In this document: positions 17,268-24,957 of the stretch, in pieces
Layout: every line of letters starts with the position of its first letter
Position numbering within the stretch: the stretch's first letter is position 1
Assembly: GCA_022824305.1 (NCBI GenBank)
Contig: JAJEAD010000049.1
Span: 62,001 to 126,000, forward strand
Source of the DNA: Gammaproteobacteria bacterium
Lineage (GTDB): Bacteria; Pseudomonadota; Gammaproteobacteria; HK1
DNA: 64,000 nt
Direction of reading: 5' to 3'
Notes under the pieces: generated by a model
The model's database searches: none
Told to the model about the DNA's origin: nothing
What the model saw: only the letters and a program-made list of their open reading frames with translations
Translations under genes and position numbers: made by a program

Positions 17268-18056
17268 ATGTCGAGAGAACACGTCAAGACCCTCCGCGAA
17301 GGCGGTGTTCTGCAGGTCACCCTCGACCGCCCGAAGGCCAATGCCATCGATACCGAGACCAGCCGGGCAATGGGGGAGGTCTTTCTCGCATTTCGCGACG
17401 ACCCGAATCTGCGGGTCGCCATCGTCACCGGAGGCGGTGAGAGGTTCTTCTGCGCGGGCTGGGATTTGAAGTCCGCCGGGGCCGAGCTGGAGGTTCTCGA
17501 GGAGGACTACGGGGTGGGCGGATTCGGCGGCATGCAGGACCTGAGAGATCTCAACAAACCCATCATTGCCGCCATAAACGGCATCTGCTGTGGTGGCGGC
17601 CTCGAGGTCGCTCTCGACGCCGACATCCTGATCGCCGCGGATCACGCCACCTTCGCCCTGCCCGAAATCACAGTCGGTACCTACGCGCCGACCGCGTGCA
17701 TCGCTTTGCCCAAGCGCATCCCCTACCACATCGCGATGGAGCTGCTGCTCACCGGCCGCTGGTTCGACGCGGAGGAGGCGCATCGCTGGGGTCTGGTCAA
17801 CCGCGTGGTGCCCGCCAGGGAGCTGATGGACGAAGTCTGGAAGCTTGCGAGGAAACTCGCGGAGGGGCCACCGCTCGTGCAGGCGGCGACGAAAGAAATC
17901 GTCCGAGACGCGGAGAACAAGAAGTTCCAGGATGCCCTCAACAAGGTCAACGCCAGACAATATCGCAGCGTCGAGATCATGATCCCGAGCGAGGACCGGA
18001 AGGAGGGTCCGCGCGCCTTCGTGGAGAAACGCAAGCCGCTGTTCAAGGGCCGGTAA
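17268..18056 (+). CDS. caiD: Crotonobetainyl-CoA hydratase (CaiD)-like crotonase
   Basis: Predicted 262-residue enoyl-CoA hydratase/isomerase-family protein. It matches what I know of E. coli CaiD more closely than generic crotonases: LDRPKANAIDTETSRAMGE, the run ending TGGGERFFCAGWDLK, and a C-terminus EGPRAFVEKRKPLFKGR. The oxyanion-hole loop FFCAGWDLKSAG and both glutamates used by CaiD are kept (GGGLEVAL and FALPEITVG). ATG at 17268 has GAGGAG upstream. The flavoprotein gene starts 35 bp downstream, so they are probably co-transcribed. CaiB, CaiC and CaiT are absent here, so a role in carnitine/betaine-CoA metabolism is likely but not proven. Confidence 0.85.
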   Translation: MSREHVKTLREGGVLQVTLDRPKANAIDTETSRAMGEVFLAFRDDPNLRVAIVTGGGERFFCAGWDLKSAGAELEVLEEDYGVGGFGGMQDLRDLNKPIIAAINGICCGGGLEVALDADILIAADHATFALPEITVGTYAPTACIALPKRIPYHIAMELLLTGRWFDAEEAHRWGLVNRVVPARELMDEVWKLARKLAEGPPLVQAATKEIVRDAENKKFQDALNKVNARQYRSVEIMIPSEDRKEGPRAFVEKRKPLFKGR

Positions 18057-18091
18057 CGTAGGCCGCGAAGTTCTCGCGAAGACAGGCCCGC

Positions 18092-20179
18092 ATGGCGCGC
18101 GACCCCCGATACGATGTTCTCTTCGAGCCGGTGCGCATCGGGCCGGTGACCGCCAGGAACCGCTTCTACCAGGTGCCGCACTGCAGCGGCTCCGGCGCGC
18201 AGTTTCCCCGCACCCACGCGGCGATGCGCGCGACAAAGGCGGAAGGCGGCTGGGCGGTGGTCAACACCGAGTGGTGCTCGGTGCACCCCTCCACCGACCT
18301 GCTGCCGAGCCAGGCCTCCCGGCTGTGGACCGAAGAGGACGTGCGCGCCAACGCCCTCATGACCGAGGCGGTGCACCGCTACGATGCGCTCGCCGGCTGC
18401 GAGCTCGCGCATGCCGGAATCACCGCCCACAACCGCTATAGCCGCATGCCGAGCATGGGTCCATCGCCCCGGCCCGCGAATCCACAGCATTTCCCAGGCC
18501 ACGGGCGCGCGATGACCCGCGAAGACATTCGGGACATCCGGCGTTGGCACCGTATTGGCGTGCGTCGTGCCATGCAGGCCGGGTTCGATATCGTCTACCT
18601 CTACGTGAGTCACGGCATCACCGTGTTCACTGACTTCCTCTCGCCTCGGATAAATCAGCGCAGCGACGAGTATGGCGGCGGTCTGGAGAACCGGGCGCGA
18701 CTGCTTCGGGAGACGCTCGAAGAGGTGATGGACGAGGCGAAGGGGCGATGCGCGGTGGCCATCCGCTTCTGCGTGGACGAGGAGCGAGGGCCGGACGCCA
18801 TCACCGCAGAGGATGGGCGCGCGGTGATCGAGATGTTGGCCGAGGTGCCGGACCTCTGGGACGTCAACGTCGGCGGACCGGACGACATGCTCTCCTCGCG
18901 TTTTCGCCGGGAGGGCTGGCAGGAGCCGTCCATCGCCTTCGTCAAGCAGGTGACCTCGAAGCCGGTGGTCGGAGTGGGGCGCTTCACCAGCCCCGATACC
19001 ATGGCCTCCCTGGTCAGGCGCGGCGTGCTCGACTTCATCGGCGCGGCGCGCCCCTCGATCGCGGATCCCTTCCTGCCACGAAAGATCGAGGAGGGGCGTC
19101 CCGAGGACATCCGCGAGTGCATCGGCTGCAACGTGTGCCTGGCGTCCAACATGCTGACGGTGCCGATCCGTTGTACGCAGAACCCGACCATGTCCGAGGA
19201 GTGGCGCCGCGGCTGGCATCCGGAGCGCATTCCCGAGCGTGCCAGCGACGCGCGGGTGCTGGTGGTCGGGGCGGGTCCGGCCGGGTTGGAGGCGACTCGG
19301 GCTGCGGCGGCGCGGGGCTATGAGGTGACGCTGGCCGAAGCCTCCCGGGAGCTCGGAGGCCACCTGAACGCGCTCGGCCGGCTGCCCGGTCTCGCCGAGT
19401 GGCTCCGGGTGCGCGACTGGCGTGTCGGGCAAATCCAGAAGATGGCCAATGTGGCGGTCTACCGGGAGAGCCACCTGGACGCGGACGAGGTGATCGAACT
19501 CGGCTTCGAGCACGTCTTGGTCGCTACCGGGGCGCACTGGCGCGGCGACGGGGTCGGCACCAGCAACTTCTCCGCGATCGCCGGCAACGGGCAAGGTCAC
19601 GTCATGACGCCGGACGCCATCCTCGCGGGCGGCGAGGTCCATTCACCGGTGGTGATTTTCGATGACGATCCCTACTTCATGGGCGGGGCACTCGCGGAGC
19701 ACTTGGCAAGCCAGGAGTACCAGGTGGTGTTGGTGACCCCGGCGGCACTGGTCTCCTCCTGGACCCAATACACGTTCGAGGCGCATCAGATCCATCGACG
19801 CCTGATCTCCCACGGTGTCGAGGTCGTCCTGAACCACAACCTTATCGCCATCGGCAACGGCACGGTGGAGCTCGCGGGGATGTTCGGGGAACCCGCCTTC
19901 CATCGCGACGCCGCGAGCGTTGTCCTGGTGACCGGCCGATGCCCCGACGACGAGCTCGCGAACGCGCTTCGAGCCCGCGTGGACTCGGGCGCGGCGGGTG
20001 ATATCCGCTCCCTCCGCGCGGTCGGTGACTGCCTGGCGCCGGGGTTGATCGCGGAAGCGGTGTTCAGCGGCCACCGCGCGGCGCGAGCGCTCGACGCTCC
20101 TGATGTCGCCGACTTGCCCTTCCGGGTCGAGCAGGTCCCGACCACGCCCGAGCCCGCCCGGCCTGGGACGACGAGGTGA
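18092..20179 (+). CDS. Trimethylamine-dehydrogenase-like FMN/4Fe-4S oxidoreductase (paralogue 1)
   Basis: Predicted 695-residue enzyme of the trimethylamine/dimethylamine dehydrogenase and dimethylglycine/histamine-oxidising group. It has an FMN TIM barrel, a cluster motif CIGCNVC plus CTQN near residues 343-363, then a Rossmann ADP-binding domain (VVGAGPAGLEATRAAAARGY). Cys31 in FYQVPHC aligns with the cysteine that binds FMN covalently in TMADH. The Tyr/His pair (YVSH) and LWDVNV (Trp, Asp) are kept. Of the TMADH aromatic bowl, Tyr60 is replaced by Trp (NTEWCS) and Trp355 is lost, so trimethylamine itself is an unlikely substrate. Electron acceptor (ETF) genes are not in the window. Confidence 0.88.
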   Translation: MARDPRYDVLFEPVRIGPVTARNRFYQVPHCSGSGAQFPRTHAAMRATKAEGGWAVVNTEWCSVHPSTDLLPSQASRLWTEEDVRANALMTEAVHRYDALAGCELAHAGITAHNRYSRMPSMGPSPRPANPQHFPGHGRAMTREDIRDIRRWHRIGVRRAMQAGFDIVYLYVSHGITVFTDFLSPRINQRSDEYGGGLENRARLLRETLEEVMDEAKGRCAVAIRFCVDEERGPDAITAEDGRAVIEMLAEVPDLWDVNVGGPDDMLSSRFRREGWQEPSIAFVKQVTSKPVVGVGRFTSPDTMASLVRRGVLDFIGAARPSIADPFLPRKIEEGRPEDIRECIGCNVCLASNMLTVPIRCTQNPTMSEEWRRGWHPERIPERASDARVLVVGAGPAGLEATRAAAARGYEVTLAEASRELGGHLNALGRLPGLAEWLRVRDWRVGQIQKMANVAVYRESHLDADEVIELGFEHVLVATGAHWRGDGVGTSNFSAIAGNGQGHVMTPDAILAGGEVHSPVVIFDDDPYFMGGALAEHLASQEYQVVLVTPAALVSSWTQYTFEAHQIHRRLISHGVEVVLNHNLIAIGNGTVELAGMFGEPAFHRDAASVVLVTGRCPDDELANALRARVDSGAAGDIRSLRAVGDCLAPGLIAEAVFSGHRAARALDAPDVADLPFRVEQVPTTPEPARPGTTR

Positions 20180-20260
20180 GTGCCGGACGAAGTCGGGGGT
20201 TGAAGCAGTCGCTCTCGAAGTGCCGGGCAGGTGGGCGAGTCAGCCAGACGTCCCTGAGGC

Positions 20261-21298
20261 CTACCTGATCAACTCAAGGGTCTCGCCCAGCAGTCGCGCG
20301 ACCCTGGTGTCCTCGAGGTGCATGCCGTCGGGAAACAGCATCCACTTCTCGGCGCCTCGATCGCGCAAGGCCTCCAGCCGAGCGCGGACTTCCTCCGGAG
20401 TTCCCCAGAGACAGGCAGACCGCGAGATGATCCAGTCGTAGACGCCGAGCGCCTTCGCGCGAGTGACCAGAGCTCGACCCCGCCCCTCGGTAGTGTAGGC
20501 GGCCTCGATGTCCTGCGAATCCGCGTTGAGCGCAGTCAGCGCTGGGAGCACATCCTCCGGCACCCGTTTGCCGGCGGTGCCGCCGAAGGTCAGGAAGTGG
20601 GCGAGCCAGCCGAGGCTGTTCTCGGCCGCGGCGGCGGCGCTCTCGGCAAAGGTGATCTCGGCGTAGTGCCACACGTCGATCTCGGCCGGATCGCGCCCGA
20701 TCTCCGCACAGGCGGCGGCTATCTGTTCTTCGGCCCATCGCAGATCGTCCGGCGAGACACCCACGGAGAGAATCAGCCCATCGGCCACCTGGGAGGCCAT
20801 GCGAATGGACTTCGGTCCTGCGCAGGCGACATACACCGGCATTTCGAAGGGTGCGAACTCCCTCCAGCTCTGAGAGAAACGGCGACCGCGCCAGCTCGCA
20901 GGCTCACCCTTGAGGAGCGCCTTGACGGCAAGAATGTACTCTCTCAGCTCCGAGATTCTGGCGGGTTCTAGCCCGACTCCCCATACTGCGCTGTCTCCGG
21001 TCGCAATCCCGCAAATAACCCGTCCCGGCGCCAGCTCCTCGAGCTGCAGGAGGGCCGCCGCCGCGATCGACGGGTGACGGGTGACCGGATTCGTGACCGC
21101 GGTGACGATCCTGCACCGAGACGCATTGAGGGCCGCGGCGACGCAGCTCAGGTACACATCACGTTCGACCATGGGCGTATCGGGAATGCCGATGGAATGC
21201 AGTCCCATGTCGTCGATCGCCCGTGCGACCGCGCAGACTTGGTTCCAGGTCCCCTGCGACACGGTCAGGCAAACCTGTGGAAGGCCGGGGTCAAGCAC
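20261..21298 (-). CDS. Luciferase-like (LLM) F420/FMN-dependent oxidoreductase
   Basis: Predicted 345-residue TIM-barrel flavoenzyme. The N-terminus (VCLTVSQGTWNQVCAVARAI), the run TAVTNPVTRHPSIAAAALLQ and GVICGIATGDS-like region (GRVICGIATGDSAVWGVG) are typical of the LLM/5,10-methylene-H4MPT-reductase-like group, as is VYVACAGPKSIRMASQVADG. GTG at 21298-21296 begins the protein. Convergent with the TMADH-like gene. A broken copy of its 5' end lies at 32717-32845. Its upstream DNA (21369-21445) resembles the DNA upstream of the second PhyH gene. Possible monooxygenase or dehydrogenase role in C-N or C-S bond cleavage; substrate unknown. Confidence 0.87.
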   Translation of the reverse strand: MLDPGLPQVCLTVSQGTWNQVCAVARAIDDMGLHSIGIPDTPMVERDVYLSCVAAALNASRCRIVTAVTNPVTRHPSIAAAALLQLEELAPGRVICGIATGDSAVWGVGLEPARISELREYILAVKALLKGEPASWRGRRFSQSWREFAPFEMPVYVACAGPKSIRMASQVADGLILSVGVSPDDLRWAEEQIAAACAEIGRDPAEIDVWHYAEITFAESAAAAAENSLGWLAHFLTFGGTAGKRVPEDVLPALTALNADSQDIEAAYTTEGRGRALVTRAKALGVYDWIISRSACLWGTPEEVRARLEALRDRGAEKWMLFPDGMHLEDTRVARLLGETLELIR

Positions 21299-21368
21299 CG
21301 AGTGATGTGCCGCGGGTCACGACTTCGAACTTTCGTCGGCCATGGTTGCCATCGAACGAGAATCAGGG

Positions 21369-21445
21369 CGCCTCATGTCCAAGACCAGTTCGAAGCCTCG
21401 ATGGGCGGTATGGGGCATCACGATGGCTCGAGAACTCGTGGCGAC
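21369..21445 (-). promoter_or_regulatory. Repeated upstream module, copy A (before LLM gene)
   Basis: About 77 bp here align with 33781-33857 upstream of the second PhyH gene. Shared blocks include GACCAGTTCGAA, GCGGTAT/CCGGTAT, GGGGCATC/CGGGCATC and ATGRCTCG. Both copies precede leftward genes. Block order also resembles the three-copy LysR-linked module at 23370-23440, so this may be a more distant member of the same regulatory family. Confidence 0.45.
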
Positions 21446-21506
21446 GTGGAGACGACAGGAATCATGCCAGCCCGGCAAGGTTAAATCTCGGCCGGATCAG
21501 CCTGAC

Positions 21507-21953
21507 ATGCTACAGGCGCTCGCGAGTTCGGCGTTACAGAGTGATCTCTCGAGTACTTTTCAGTTCGGCCGCGGCGATTCGGGCGGGTGCTGGATCATCT
21601 TCGCGCCCAAGCCGCACCTCGCTGAGGGTATCCTGGTCCCCGACCTCGCCGGGTGGCGCCGGCGGTGGATGCCGGACTACCCCGACACCGTCTACGTGAC
21701 CCTCCCGCCCGACTGGGTGTGCGAGGTGTTCTCGGCCTCGACACGCAGGCTCGACCGGCTGGAGAAGCGCCCGGTCTATTCTCGCGAAGGAGTCGGGCAT
21801 CTGTGGCTCGTGTACCCGGCGGCCCGCACTCTCGAGGCGTGCGAAATGCACGAAGGACAGTGGCTGCTGATCGCGAGAGCGAAGGACGACGACCCGGTCA
21901 GTATTCGTCCCTTCGATGCGATCACCTTCAGCCTGAGAGATCTATGGCCCTGA
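21507..21953 (+). pseudogene. Uma2-family nuclease remnant lacking its N-terminus
   Basis: From about 21507 the frame reads as a Uma2 (DUF820) PD-(D/E)xK-like protein: LASSALQSDLSS, FQFGRG, LVPDLAGWRRRWMPDYPDT, PPDWVCEVFSASTRRLDRLE, YSREGVGHLWLVYPAARTLE, ending IRPFDAITFSLRDLW. The usual first 40 or so residues of the family are missing. The frame stays open upstream to 21342, but that stretch includes the repeated non-coding module at 21369-21445, so it is not the real N-terminus. Catalytic-looking residues (PDLAGW, CEV) remain. Most likely a truncated, inactive gene; an intact short variant is the alternative. Confidence 0.62.
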
Positions 21954-22096
21954 GCAGCAGCCGACCCGTTACGGCGGCCGATAGCGCATACTGACTCGAT
22001 TCCGGACTGCAGAAGGCTTCGACACTGCCCCTCGAGCACGTAGCTGGACGATGCGGGTATAGGTCATGGTGTCCCCGCGTCAGGGTCGGCGGTTGC

Positions 22097-23251
22097 TCAA
22101 GCGCTGCGTTGGAGGTCCGACGCTCCGCTCAGACCGTAAAGACTCATGGCGTTCTGCCCGAACACCTTCACTTGATCCTCTACCGGCAAAGACGCAAGCG
22201 TTGTCTTCAGCGTCTCGATAGGATCGCCGCAAGCGTCCGAGTGCGGATAGTCGAAGGCCCAGAGAAACCTGTCCGCGCCCAGCCTCTCGATCATGACCGG
22301 AGCCAATGACTCGTCCAGCTCCATCGCAATCCAGCACTGTCGCGCGAAATACTCGCTGGGCTTGAGCTTCATCGGGGTCGTGAAGGAGAAGTACTCGTAG
22401 ACCTCGTCCATACGCTCTATCCAGTGGCCGATCCACCCACACCCCGACTCCAGCACGACCACCTTCAGACGGGGAAAGCGCTCGAAGGTACCCTCGCTGA
22501 AGAAGGTGGTGAAGTTCAACTTCTGATCGACCGTCGACGTCACGAACTGATACCAGGTGGACATGTCCTCGGGTCGGGGGTAGTACTTCGCACCCGCCCA
22601 TTCGTCGGCATTGCTGGCGTGAAGGGTGACCGGAATGTCCAACTCCTGAGCTAGCGCCCACAGCGGATCGTAGTACGAGCTCCCGTAGGGATGCCCGCCC
22701 GCGAGGTACGAGTTCAGCATCGCCGCCTTGGCTCCGAGCCTGGCCGTCCTCTCGAGCTCCTTGACCGCTTCTGTGACGTCGCGCATGGGAATGTGGGCGG
22801 CGGGGACGAGCCGGTCGGGATAGGGCTTGCAGAAGTCGAACAGCCAGTTGTTGTAGGCCCGGCAGTAGGCGGCGGCCAACACCGTGTCCTTGCACTCGGA
22901 CTCCCAGCACAGGCCCAATGAGGGGTAGATGAGCGAGATGTCGATTCCCTCTTCGTTCATCAGCTCGACCCGCACGTGGGGATCGTTGGCGCCGGGGGGA
23001 ATCGCGTCCGCGTAGTCGATCCGGCCCGGCTCGAGATAGGGCCGCGTGTCCTGCCCCATGGCCCCCAGCAGGCCTAGCGTTCCTCCCTGCAACAGCCAGG
23101 ATCGGCCGCCGTCGATCTCCAGGTACTCCAGCCCTCGAGCGTCTTTGCGGATCCTCAAGGCCCGATCCTGGTACTCCGCTTCCAGGTACTGCACCCACAG
23201 ATCCGGTGGCTCCAGTATGTGCCCGTCTACGTCCACGAACTTCGCTTGCAT
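22097..23251 (-). CDS. Amidohydrolase-2 (ACMSD-like) metal-dependent hydrolase/decarboxylase
   Basis: Predicted 384-residue TIM-barrel protein of the amidohydrolase-2 group. The N-terminal metal motif is VDVDGHILEPPDLW (D-x-H form), with VTLHASNADEW in the middle and FLWAFDYPHSDA near the end, where relatives carry the last metal-binding Asp/His. Members act as decarboxylases, hydratases or hydrolases. ATG at 23251 is preferred: GAGGAG and AGAGGC lie just upstream, and the longer frame adds an arginine-rich leader. Its promoter (23370-23399) is one copy of the conserved module shared with the PhyH and solute-binding genes, which suggests co-regulation by a LysR protein. Confidence 0.86.
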   Translation of the reverse strand: MQAKFVDVDGHILEPPDLWVQYLEAEYQDRALRIRKDARGLEYLEIDGGRSWLLQGGTLGLLGAMGQDTRPYLEPGRIDYADAIPPGANDPHVRVELMNEEGIDISLIYPSLGLCWESECKDTVLAAAYCRAYNNWLFDFCKPYPDRLVPAAHIPMRDVTEAVKELERTARLGAKAAMLNSYLAGGHPYGSSYYDPLWALAQELDIPVTLHASNADEWAGAKYYPRPEDMSTWYQFVTSTVDQKLNFTTFFSEGTFERFPRLKVVVLESGCGWIGHWIERMDEVYEYFSFTTPMKLKPSEYFARQCWIAMELDESLAPVMIERLGADRFLWAFDYPHSDACGDPIETLKTTLASLPVEDQVKVFGQNAMSLYGLSGASDLQRSA

Positions 23252-23369
23252 TGCCTCTGATCTCCTCATGGCTCGACGCCGATCCGCTTCCCGGCCGATG
23301 CGCACTCGCCCCCCGGCGCTTCGCGGCGGCGCCAGTCTCGCCTCTCCGGGACATGTCGAAGCGTCCATT

Positions 23370-23399
23370 ACTGTAGTTTCGGATTCGACGGGGCCTCAA
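23370..23399 (-). promoter_or_regulatory. Conserved promoter module, copy 1 (amidohydrolase-2)
   Basis: Leftward: -35 TTGAGG (23399-23394), 18-bp spacer, -10 TACAGT (23375-23370). The 15-bp core GAATACTCGTTTGAG (23409-23395) is identical in the copies at 23792-23806 and 30896-30910. Read rightward from here, the sequence leads into a LysR start-codon remnant at 23437. Confidence 0.72.
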
Positions 23400-23436
23400 A
23401 CGAGTATTCTTCGGGGCATTTGGATGACTCTCGATC

Positions 23437-23475
23437 ATGAGACGGCGTGAGCCGGTGCCGCCCCTCCTCCGACCG
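23437..23475 (+). pseudogene. Start-codon remnant of a rightward LysR gene
   Basis: ATGAGACGGCGTGAGCCGG then GCCGCCCCTC aligns with the first dozen codons of the intact LysR gene (start at 30869). The preceding 45 bp match that gene's upstream region. Similarity is lost after about 39 bp, where the oppositely oriented remnant approaches. Confidence 0.45.
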
Positions 23476-23530
23476 ATGGTGGCGAGGACGGATACGTCGG
23501 CCGTCCCCAGCCGCTTTGGACGTGGCGTAG

Positions 23531-23765
23531 AGAGCGAGCCCGATCACCCCGCATACCCCCCGGCCGGCCGGCGTGACCCGGACCCCGCAGTGCTCTCGCC
23601 GCTACGGCGCGACACCGAGGTGGGTCTCGGGCAATCGCCGTGGCGACTCACCGCGGACCGGGTCAAGCAGCGCTCCTCGGCCGCCTTGGTGAAGCGCTCG
23701 TGGCGTCCAGCCGCCTCGAACGCACACCGTGCGCCGAGCGGCGGGAGGTCAGCGTGCCGTCCAAT
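23531..23765 (-). pseudogene. LysR-family regulator remnant (N-terminal DNA-binding part)
   Basis: Read leftward from 23765 the DNA aligns with the first 75 or so codons of the intact LysR gene at 29880-30869: GRHADLPPLGARCAFEAAGR then HERFTKAAEERCLTRSAVSR, against the intact HANLPPLSALCAFEVAGR. The start codon is ATT instead of ATG, and a one-base deletion after SAVSRH shifts the frame. Similarity fades near 23531. It is a decayed, truncated copy that cannot make protein. Its position next to a copy of the promoter module shows that both were duplicated together. Confidence 0.75.
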
Positions 23766-23801
23766 GAGCGAGAATCACTCAAATGACCGAGGAATACTCG
23801 T

Positions 23802-23831
23802 TTGAGGCCTGGTCGAAGGAGGATCTACAGT
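23802..23831 (+). promoter_or_regulatory. Conserved promoter module, copy 2 (PhyH)
   Basis: -35 TTGAGG (23802-23807), 18-bp spacer, -10 TACAGT (23826-23831), preceded by the identical core GAATACTCGTTTGAG (23792-23806). It would drive the PhyH gene starting at 23951, with a leader of roughly 110 nt. Confidence 0.7.
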
Positions 23832-23950
23832 AGCCGGAGGTTCCATATCGAGAGCACCCCGAGTCGGCTGGCGTACCGGCTCGATTCGTGCTCGGATTGG
23901 TAGAGGAGGGATCAGTCATGAGGAACCCCTTATCCGAAGGAGGTACGTCG

Positions 23951-24808
23951 ATGAGCGCAGTGGTCACCGAGGAGGATGTCGCCCGCTACCGCGACGACGG
24001 CGTGGTGCTCATCCGCAACCTGCTCGACGAACGCTGGCTCTCGGTCCTCGCCGACGGCATTGCCGACAACCTCCGCCGGCCGAGCCCGCGTACCCGGGAG
24101 TACGTGAACGACCCCGCGAGCGGCGCGTACTTTTTCTACGACGCGCTCGTTCTCGGTGAGCAGCCCGCCTACGACCGCGTCATGCTCGACTCGCCGATGG
24201 CCGAGGCGGTGGCGGCCCTCATGGAGTCGAGCACCGCGGTGCTGTTCTACATCAGTGTGTTCGTGCGCGGCGCGGGCACCGCCGAGCGCAGCCCCTGGCA
24301 CCAGGACCAGCCTTCGTGGTCGGCGGCGGGCGATCAGGCGTGCAGCGCCTGGGTGCCGCTCGATCCGGTGCCCCTCGAGACCGCGCTCGAGTTCGTGCGC
24401 GGCTCGCACCGATGGCGGACCGCGTTCGAACGCGCACCGTTCTTCATCGACCGCTACGAGCGCGACGATCGCAGCGGGCAGACGCCGTTCCCCGACATCG
24501 AGGCGAACCGGGCCGGCTACGACATCCTCGGCTGGGAGATGAGCCCGGGGGATTGCCTCGTGTTCCATGGCATGACCACCCACGGTGGCTCCGGCGCCCT
24601 GCCGGCGGGCCTGGGCCGGCGCGCGGTGTCGGTGCAGTGGCTCGGCGACGACGCGCGCTTCCGGGAGGTGCCGGGCGGCGACTCTCCGCGAATCAGCGAG
24701 GCGCTTCGCGGGCGAATCCGACCCGGCGATCCGGTGGCATGCGACGTCTGCCCGGTAGTCTGGCCGCGCGCCACTCCCGGCGATACCCCCGCTGCCCCCG
24801 GTCACTAA
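23951..24808 (+). CDS. Phytanoyl-CoA dioxygenase (PhyH)-family oxygenase 1
   Basis: Predicted 285-residue Fe(II)/2-oxoglutarate dioxygenase. The iron-binding H-x-D sits in SPWHQDQPSW and the distal His in LVFHGMTTHGGSG; the later Arg expected to bind 2-oxoglutarate is in GRRAVSVQWLGDDARF. VTEEDVARYRDDGVVLIRN is the usual N-terminus. ATG at 23951 has AGGAGG eight bases upstream; an earlier ATG at 23918 is a vestige of a duplicated solute-binding-protein start. Driven by promoter copy 2. Family members hydroxylate CoA esters, ectoine, amino acids or phosphonates; the substrate here is open. Confidence 0.88.
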   Translation: MSAVVTEEDVARYRDDGVVLIRNLLDERWLSVLADGIADNLRRPSPRTREYVNDPASGAYFFYDALVLGEQPAYDRVMLDSPMAEAVAALMESSTAVLFYISVFVRGAGTAERSPWHQDQPSWSAAGDQACSAWVPLDPVPLETALEFVRGSHRWRTAFERAPFFIDRYERDDRSGQTPFPDIEANRAGYDILGWEMSPGDCLVFHGMTTHGGSGALPAGLGRRAVSVQWLGDDARFREVPGGDSPRISEALRGRIRPGDPVACDVCPVVWPRATPGDTPAAPGH

Positions 24809-24957
24809 CTGGCGCAAGCTCGGGCCCTGGATCCTCGCCCACGTCGCTGCGCGCGAAGCGGGTGCGAGCGGATGCGCTCCCGAATCCCCGACATGTCGGC
24901 GCTCGGTGAGACAGGGGTTGGATACCGGAGACCGTGCGCGCAACCGGGAGCATTCCC

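Larger units (their letters stand above)
23252..23950. other. 699-bp region of gene debris and promoters
   Basis: Holds no intact gene. It contains two copies of the conserved promoter module in opposite orientations (23370-23409 and 23792-23831) and two LysR remnants facing each other between them. Just before the PhyH gene, 23896-23925 (GTAGAGGAGGGATCAGTCAT) matches the ribosome-binding site and start of the solute-binding-protein gene at 31002-31030. The region therefore looks like duplicated divergent LysR/target promoters that later decayed. Confidence 0.65.

Noticed and set aside
17723..19642. A 639-codon leftward frame opposite the TMADH-like gene.
   Set aside because: Composition is His/Arg/Gly-rich and it mirrors the conserved codons of the real gene on the plus strand; no domain visible.
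23437..23805. A 122-codon plus-strand open frame as a real gene.
   Set aside because: It is built from a LysR 5' fragment running into the antisense of a second LysR remnant; no protein family fits.
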